Below are positions 57,258-64,000 of a stretch of 64,000 nucleotides of DNA, piece after piece. Positions within the stretch are counted from its first letter, which is position 1. Each line of letters opens with the position of its first letter. The stretch spans positions 291,001-355,000 of the forward strand of contig JAQFVV010006551.1 of the NCBI GenBank assembly GCA_028023455.1, given 5' to 3'. The stretch comes from Epiperipatus broadwayi. Lineage: Eukaryota; Onychophora; Udeonychophora; Euonychophora; Peripatidae. The translations under genes were made by a program, and so were the position numbers. Under the pieces are notes generated by a model, which was not told the origin of the DNA, ran no database searches, and was given only the letters and a program-made list of their open reading frames with translations.

Positions 57258-57403
57258 ATGATCACTAGATGGAGCTCTACCAATAATTCCTAACAAGCTT
57301 TGTTTACATAAACACTGAGAGATAGAATTCAATATCTCTCTCAGCATTTATGTAAACAAAGCTTGTTAGGACCTATTGGTAAAGCTCCATCTAGTGATTG
57401 GAA
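57258..57403. mobile_element. Short palindromic MITE-like element
   Basis: Arms of about 65 bases, starting 'atcactagatggagctctac' and mirrored at 57340-57400, with almost no spacer. No coding capacity and no certain target duplication. Confidence 0.65.
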
Positions 57404-58183
57404 AATGCAAGCTAAAAGCAAGTTACAAAATTTATAACTCATTTTGTTTATCATATATATATATATTGGTAAGTTGATATCCTTGTAAAAATTAGTCATA
57501 CCAAAGCAGAAATTTAATAGCAAATTTAAAAAAAATCTGAAGAAATTATAAATGTCTCATTTAAAAAAAAGGAATATTTAGAAAAAAGATCTTTAATGTA
57601 TTTTTCAAATGTATGCAAACATACATGAATGAGAATGTATTAATTACATTTATATACAAATTTATAAAAAGTGAACACATTTAAGACTGTCTCATCAACA
57701 AAAGAGTATTATAACAAACTGATAACAATTTGCTGTTATTAATAATAATTTAATATTATATGCTATTAACTTAATATAATTTGTTTTGTGTTATTTCTTT
57801 AAACTTAGAATTTAAATACTGTAATAATAAATAAATAATCATAATTTCAAATTATGTGTAATTGCAAAGTAAAAGTCCCTACCTCCCAGTGGGTTATGTA
57901 ACATCAAAGACCAATGAAAAGATAGAATGATACCATTCTATTTTTGGGCTCTACTGTTATATAAGCTTAGTTTGACTTGGTTTTTAAATTATATGGTGGA
58001 TTTTGTCTATTGTTTTAATTTATGTACAGACTAAATATTTTGTAATCACTATTAATATATTCGAAGGATAAAGAACTATTCTTACTTTCAACAATCTTTG
58101 AACAGTAAATGAGGCAACTAGTGCAAAGTTATTTTTTTTAGTATGATGATTTTTTTTTTGAAAAGAAATATAAGCATGTTAGT
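57404..58183. other. AT-rich DNA, no gene seen
   Basis: Nothing recognised. Confidence 0.45.
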
Positions 58184-58352
58184 TTATAGCCAATAAACAT
58201 CACATGACCACCACCTCTTATGCTTGTGTATAACTGTTGTTAAAACAGGCAAAACTCACTATACATATTGCCACACACAGCAAGCTAGTGTAATCAATGG
58301 ATTCCAGAAGGTTTGTGCATAAAATCTCCACCTAGTGCCTACTCATCCAATA

Positions 58353-58394
58353 TCCCCGGACTAGTTTCTGGCTTGTGGCCTTTGTCAGTGAGGA
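58353..58394 (-). ncRNA. Hammerhead motif, B7 unit 1
   Basis: TCCTCA, CTGACAA (one core change), stem II, GAAAC, TAGTC, CGGGGA on the minus strand. Confidence 0.5.
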
Positions 58395-58764
58395 GCCTTG
58401 GATCTGAAACCACCTTTTATCTCTATTTAACTATAAAACTATGAGTCTTAAACTGAAAACACCTTAATGTTTTCAATCCAAGCCCATTAGCTTATATAGT
58501 CATATGGGTCTGAACCCAATTCAGTATCCATACATTTTGGTGTCTTTGGTTCTTTAATAACCATAGCCACCACTATCCTATTAGGCAGGATTGGTAATAA
58601 GCTGATAAACATCACATGACCACCACCTCTTATGCTTGTGTATAACTGTTGTTAAAACAGGCAAAACTCACTATATGTATTGCCACACACAGCAAGCTAG
58701 AGTAATCAATGAATGCCAGAAGGCTTGTGCATAAAATCCCCATCTAGTGTCTACTCATTCAATA

Positions 58765-58806
58765 TCCCCAGATTAGTTTCTGGCTTGTGGCCTTCGCCAG
58801 TGAGGA
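58765..58806 (-). ncRNA. Hammerhead motif, B7 unit 2
   Basis: TCCTCA, CTGGCGA (one core change), stem II, GAAAC, TAATC (cleavage triplet changed), TGGGGA on the minus strand. Confidence 0.5.
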
Positions 58807-59091
58807 GCCTTGCATCTGAAAGCACTGCACCTAGAAAATAGAGCCCTACAACCAAGTATCAAAAGAATAAAATTGATCATGGTCTATAATAGTTTGCTTT
58901 TGCATATTCTTTGCATGGTTTAGTACAATAATAGAATGGAAGATTTAAATAACAAAGGTTTATGATAGGCAGATCTACTCTTAATTCTTATGCAAATGTC
59001 ATATGACTTCCTGAGGAATTAAATTATTTGATTATTATTGTTGGTGACCAACTTAACACAATGTATAATGTATCAAATATTTAAATCTACA

Positions 59092-59826
59092 TCAAAATAT
59101 TGGTACTTGTGAACTTTCAATTAAACCAAGATGGCAGCCTGAATTTTTAATAAATTTATAGTTTTGAGGCTTATAAATCTACTGAAAATGTATTAGTTGA
59201 TAAATTAAAATAAAGGTAATAATTTGATTGTTATATTTTTTAAAAATAAATATATTTCTATACATTTCAATAAGAAAGTTTATTTCATTTTTTTTCTTTT
59301 TACTTATATTATAACTTGGGAAATGACAAGATACTCTTAACATTATCATACTTTGGTTCAATTCGGCATGTTCTTTTTGTCATCTGCTTTTTTTTTTCTG
59401 TAATTTGTCATATGATAAATATTTGAAATCTTCCTATTATGAATGTGATGCAGTGGGCTATTTCCAAAAGTATAGGATCCTGCTCTCCTGAAAAGTGTAC
59501 ATTGATCATTACAATACGATTGCAAGCTACCAACATGAATAAAGTGTTAATAATGTATTTATATATTTTTTTTATTTTTCTGTTAATAAGTTAATCCCCC
59601 CCCCCACAAAAAAAAAAAGAAAAGAAAATAAACTGTTAATAATGTAAGTAAATTTTCCACAATGATTTCTTTTTTAAAATAACAGTTATAAAAAATAAAA
59701 TGTAAATTTTAAATGTTTCATAGCAGGCATTTTTTTAACATTTTGGAGTACCCCAGAGCTGTAGATGTATCAATAATATGGGCTGCCATCTTAGTTTACT
59801 TGAAAACTCACAAGCACCAAAATGAT
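59092..59826. mobile_element. DNA-transposon-like element with about 45-bp inverted ends
   Basis: Left end 'ttggtacttgtgaactttca' followed by 'ccaagatggcagcc'. The right end is its complement ('ttggtgcttgtgagttttca', 'ctaagatggcagcc') near 59785-59826. The interior is AT-rich without coding sequence. No target duplication identified. Confidence 0.6.
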
Positions 59827-60334
59827 CACAAAACATTAAATTGAACAAAAGATTCAATAATTTTAACTATGGTATAAATATAGGAAACCATATCAGCATT
59901 TTCAAGTATAATCAAGAAATAAAGCAAGAAGTTGAGAGACTTAGAAAAGATGCTTACTGAAAAATAAAGAATAAAAAAATAAAAGGAAAGTTGGAATGAC
60001 AAAATAGGCTATTCATAAAATAGCTTTATTATATGAATAAATAAAACTAGATTTAAAAAACAAACAGTAAAATACATTACATAAATATTGGCATGTTATG
60101 GAAGTAAGAAATAAACAAAATAGTGAAGTTAAATACAAAATAATTAATCAAATTTATGATTATTAGTATATTATTAATACAGTCCGTCACCTTGATCATA
60201 TCGAATAAATAACTATCTTTGAAAAACCTATTCAATATTTGGTCATATAATAAACGTGTGATCATTTTACATCGTGAGTGTACATACAATTTACAAAACA
60301 TTTAAGATATATAACTTTGAAGAACATATTTAAT
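59827..60334. other. AT-rich DNA, no gene seen
   Basis: The 74-codon minus frame at 60077-60301 is hydrophobic without motif. Confidence 0.45.
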
Positions 60335-60446
60335 AATTTTTTTTTTTCATATGTCATAGCATCGGCCGGGACGCGAACCCACAACCGTCTGCAACCAACT
60401 ACTTGCTTGCAAGGCTGCTGCGATGACCTCTCGGCTAACAACGCTT
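60335..60446 (-). mobile_element. tRNA-derived SINE, family A (copy A4)
   Basis: Near-consensus unit with a poly-T (A-tail complement) at 60335-60347. Minus strand boxes TTAGCCGAGAGG and GGTTCGCGTCC. Confidence 0.85.
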
Positions 60447-60553
60447 TTTCAAATGAAAATCAATGGAAAATAGCATAAAACTTATGAAAGTAGGAACTTG
60501 TACTGATTGAGTGAAATGATCGCATAAATAATAATAGAAAGACTGCATTTTTT

Positions 60554-60655
60554 GTCAAGCATTGGTGGTCGAGATGTCAGCGACAGCTGCTTTACAGGCA
60601 GTTGTCCCGGGTTAGCGGGTTCGCTTCCCGGCTGATGCTATGACACATGAGGGAA
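60554..60655 (+). mobile_element. tRNA-derived SINE, related subfamily (copy A5)
   Basis: Box A-like TGGTGGTCGAGATG and box B GGGTTCGCTTCC, with an A-rich tail. The middle differs from the other copies ('tttacaggcagttgtcccgg'). Confidence 0.75.
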
Positions 60656-61662
60656 AAAAAAGACTATTTTTTTTAGAAAGGTTTAATCAAAAAGAAAAGA
60701 AATACAAAGTGATAAAAAGTATAAAATGTTTTAATGAGAAATTTAAAAATAAAAAATAAATATGAGGCGTTACCTTAGGGTAGGGGATAACGAATTTATA
60801 TATATATATATAAATAAATATGCACCCATTAGTATTATAACTTTTTATTGATATATTTCTACATTATTCAATTATATTAATGGATGCTTAGTCTGTTTTT
60901 ACCTTAAATTTATTATTTAAATGATGATAAGCAAAAAATTGTAATAAAGATGAAATGTACTTTACATCTTCACTATTTAAAAAAATTTAATATTAAAACG
61001 TAAATGGCTTATTTACAAAATAATATTAAATGACTTCTGGATTGAGAATAAACCAGTAAATAACTTTTTTTTTTTTTTTTTTGGTTATATTTTAAATTTA
61101 AATGCTTTTTTTTAAGAAATAAAAAATAAAAATTCTTATAATAAAGATACTAAGGTAAATAACTTTTTACCTTTGATCCATTTTTTTATTATTTTTTAAG
61201 TAAGTCACGTGACATTATAGCATTTACAATGAAATAATATAAATTTTTTCAATTTGTATTAATGTATGTGTGTGTATATATATACACATTCATATTAACA
61301 GGGCTGATTTCGAATACTTGAAATTTAAGTCACGGAACTAATATTTAACAGGATAATAAAGAAAACAAAAGACGTTACAAAAAAAGATCAAATGTATACA
61401 TGAACTACGTGGAAATTGATAATTAGAGAATAATTAGGGAACAAACAAAAATATACAAATCCTACTTATATTCATAAATATGGTGGCAACCGTCATGTGG
61501 TCACATGGTTAATGTAACTTTAAATCTAATATCCAGACGTTTGGGTTGATAAAATAACCTTAAAATAACGTTTTTGATGTATAGTATCATAAAAACTTAT
61601 GAGTTAAATATTTATTACATAAATAAAAAAATCAAGTTATTAAATGAAAAAGATAGTGTTCC
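60656..61662. other. 1 kb of AT-rich DNA, nothing recognised
   Basis: TCACGTGA at about 61205 and poly-T at 61063-61081. No gene. Confidence 0.45.
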
Positions 61663-61803
61663 CAAATATATGTTTTTTTTTTCTTTTCATATGTTATAAC
61701 ATCGGTCGGGACGCGAACCCACAACCGTCTAGCAACCAACTACTTGCTTGCAAGGCCGCTGCGATGACCTCTCGGCTAACAGCGCTTGACAAATATATGT
61801 TTT
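61663..61803 (-). mobile_element. tRNA-derived SINE, family A, with 14-bp TSD (copy A6)
   Basis: SINE 61677-61789 between caaatatatgtttt at 61663-61676 and 61790-61803. Confidence 0.85.
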
Positions 61804-62772
61804 AAAAGATAAATTTATAGCATAAATGAATTTATATTGCTCATTTTATTATTTGGAACAAATCGAATAAAAAACTATGTAAAAGAATTGTGTAAGAGAA
61901 CTACAAAAGGGAGCTTATAATAGAGACTTGTTTAGAGCTGAAAAATAAAATAACTTAAATCTGGATACACATTATAGGATATATAAATCACATAACATAT
62001 GTTCATTAGAGATTATTGGATTAAAATTCCACCTTTCATTAAAATGGACAAGGAAATTGGTCTTTCCAAACTTCCTCATCATGTGATAAAATTTTAATGA
62101 AAATATGATAAACTCAAAGGCATTTAACTGATGACTAAACCTTAATTTGTTGCTAGGATTTATTGTAGAAAATTTAGTTTTATCAAGCTGTATTATAAAA
62201 CAAATATTTTGGAATTATAATTTTTTAATTTAAGTAAAACTAAAAATAATAAAAGCTGCAATTTGTTAAACAATTTATTGCCCATAAAATCCATAAGTAA
62301 TTCAAAATTTGGCAAACAAAATGGAAAATCTGAATATTTTTTAAAAACATTATACAAAGATAGGAAGACTAACTTCTGAGTTAAGTTAAACATTTTTGTT
62401 AATAAGTAGATGAGTGGAAACGTAGGATTTTCAAAAATTCATGACAAAAAAAATACATGTTTTTCTTTTCACAGCTTACAGAATTTAATTTTAAAATAAA
62501 GACTTCAAAGAGAATCGTATCATTTAATATCTACTGTAGAGAGTTGAAGGCAATTAAGTAAAAGATTCTAACTGTAAATATCAACAAATAGGGAAAATGT
62601 ATGTTTCACTTTATGGGAAAAGAGTACTTTTCCATATATTTACATTGCAAAGATGATAAATTATATTTATGCTTACAGACTTCTCAGGATGATTTTTAAG
62701 GCCACAAGATATGGATTGGTCCATAATCTTTCTCCATGTAATCACCAGGAAAAATGAATAACATGGAAATAG
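61804..62772. other. AT-rich DNA, no gene seen
   Basis: Nothing recognised. Confidence 0.45.
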
Positions 62773-63040
62773 CTAGAATAAACCACTGACATCACATGAT
62801 CACTACTTCTTATGCTTGATCATAACTGTTTTAAAACAGGCAAAACTCTCCATATAGTAGTGCCACTCAGTGCAAGCCAGTGAGAATACCACAAGCTAGA
62901 AACTAGTCTGGGATTATTGGATGAGTAGGCACTAGATAGGAATTTTATGCACAAGCCTCTGGCATGCATTGATTCCTCTGGCTTGCACTGAGTGGCACTA
63001 CTGTATAGAGAGTTTTGCCTGTTTTAATACCTAGAATAAA
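62773..63040. mobile_element. Family B element, internally deleted, with 10-bp TSD (copy B8)
   Basis: Element 62783-63030 between ctagaataaa at 62773-62782 and 63031-63040. Mirror arms 'aaacaggcaaaactctccat' and complement at about 63005-63025. The hammerhead is reduced to 'agaaactagtctgggat' near 62898; the CTGATGA half is deleted. Confidence 0.8.
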
Positions 63041-64000
63041 AATTGAAATCGTAGCCTTTTGTCTACATTATCCAATGTTAAGCTATTTTCATGTTCTAGT
63101 GTTTAACTACCAACGAAAATAAAACCAAAATCAACCAGTTAGCATTTTTGCTGATCTATAATTTACTCAATGTTTTTTAAATAAATTTTCTAAAAAAATG
63201 AGTCCTAGTATACATAAACAGGATTTTCTTGTTCAGATATATATATATTATGAAAACTTCAATACCTGTGTCTATATATATAATATAAAAATAAAATGTC
63301 CGTTAATTAAAACAAAATTGTAATTACAATAAAAATAATAATAATAACGGTAACAAACTATTATAAACAATCCTTAAATTCGCAGAAGTACTTCGGTTTA
63401 TTTCTTTTTTTTAATTTTTTTGGGGGGGGGGGGGGGATGAAAAAAAAATATAAAACAGCTTCTCTGAGTATTTTTTGTTTTTTTTTTTTTTTGTTTTTTT
63501 TTTTATTTTTTTTTTTTTTATTAATATTTATTAATAATACAAATAAATAAATATTCTCAGTTAAAGGAAAAGACCAATTTGAAAAAGATTAAGTATGAAA
63601 TACAGACAATCTGTAAATTTAAAGAGATTGTTTCATAGTGATAATATAGTTTATAAATTTTATTTTAATAATTTGGAAAATGTATTCTCACCTTTCGTGA
63701 GAGTAAAACATTTTTTTACTATTCTTGTATTAATATTTTTGCTATGTGTTAACATTTAATTTGTGACAATTGAAAAAATCCCAAGTATTAATCAATTATT
63801 ATTAAATCTGTAATTTAATGAATAAATATAGCTAAAATTAATTAGTGTCAGTAATTTATGCTGTTTAGAACTAAATAGCAGTAACTAGGATGAGTAAATT
63901 TCAAATGCAGAAAACAAATTTACAAGATAAGTTTTTATTCTTACGCTAGTGTTCAATACCATGACTTCTACCATCATCAGAATTGAATAAAAATGATATT
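63041..64000. other. AT-rich DNA with homopolymers
   Basis: Poly-G at 63421-63436 and poly-T rich tract 63467-63520. The minus strand at the window end reads CTGATGATGG without a clear GAAA partner. A remnant of the family C end ('ctgtgtctatatatataata') lies at 63267-63286. Confidence 0.45.

Larger units (their letters stand above)
58184..58838 (-). mobile_element. Family B element, two head-to-tail units (copy B7)
   Basis: Unit 1 starts at 'agccaataaacatcacatga' (58187) and runs to 'aggcaggattggtaataagc'. Unit 2 begins at about 58600 with the same start and stops after 'agcactgcacctaga'. Hammerhead regions are at 58353-58394 and 58765-58806 (minus). This is the direct-tandem arrangement, unlike B6. 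No right target repeat found. Confidence 0.8.

Noticed and set aside
40100-61220. TCACGTGA palindromes near 40112 and 61205 as paired regulatory sites
   Set aside because: Only two occurrences in AT-rich DNA beside poly-T; no gene nearby to regulate.

Overview
The window is very AT-rich eukaryotic DNA (I estimate about three quarters A+T) with no intact cellular gene, no rRNA or tRNA gene, and no operon or ribosome-binding-site logic. It looks like repeat-packed intergenic DNA of an invertebrate animal. The signs are Penelope-like retroelements (PLEs) with a GIY-YIG endonuclease, RTE-type LINE fragments, a decayed Ty3/gypsy element, a hAT remnant and tRNA-derived SINEs. The species cannot be named from sequence alone. 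All calls come from reading the sequence by eye; no database search was run.

Layout. 1-4 kb: antisense and sense LINE reverse-transcriptase (RT) relics, with copies of two foldback families called C and B here. 5-9 kb: more B and C copies and a SINE. 9-21 kb: mostly plain AT-rich DNA, with a LINE 3' end, a rearranged PLE fragment, one B copy, a foldback, a SINE and a cysteine-rich decayed coding trace. 21-24 kb: a 1-kb B palindrome and a 1.2-kb three-unit cluster of family D. 24-29 kb: an RTE LINE, a second PLE type, then the best-preserved coding DNA of the window, two head-to-head PLE copies of 354 and 446 codons. 29-37 kb: a decayed Ty3/gypsy element (gag, protease, RT, RNase H, integrase) broken by family C and family E insertions. 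37-64 kb: mostly empty AT-rich DNA with scattered C, B, D, LINE, hAT, SINE and palindromic insertions, and a 262-bp tandem duplication.

Main result. Families B, C and D, about 0.2-1.2 kb each and non-coding, carry sequences fitting a type I hammerhead ribozyme: CUGANGA, a stem II hairpin, GAAA, a stem III that is a loopless palindrome, a cleavage triplet, and a closing stem I. The palindromes differ between families (ACUAGU, AUACGUAU, ACCAUGGU), and so do the stems, while the architecture is conserved. Family E, the local PLE and a foldback at 54.7 kb carry degenerate versions. Many copies are mirror-image (head-to-head) units with unequal ends, flanked by direct repeats of about 9-14 bp. This matches retrozyme-like non-autonomous retroelements probably moved by PLE machinery. 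The head-to-head arrangement, rather than head-to-tail tandems, is the unusual part.
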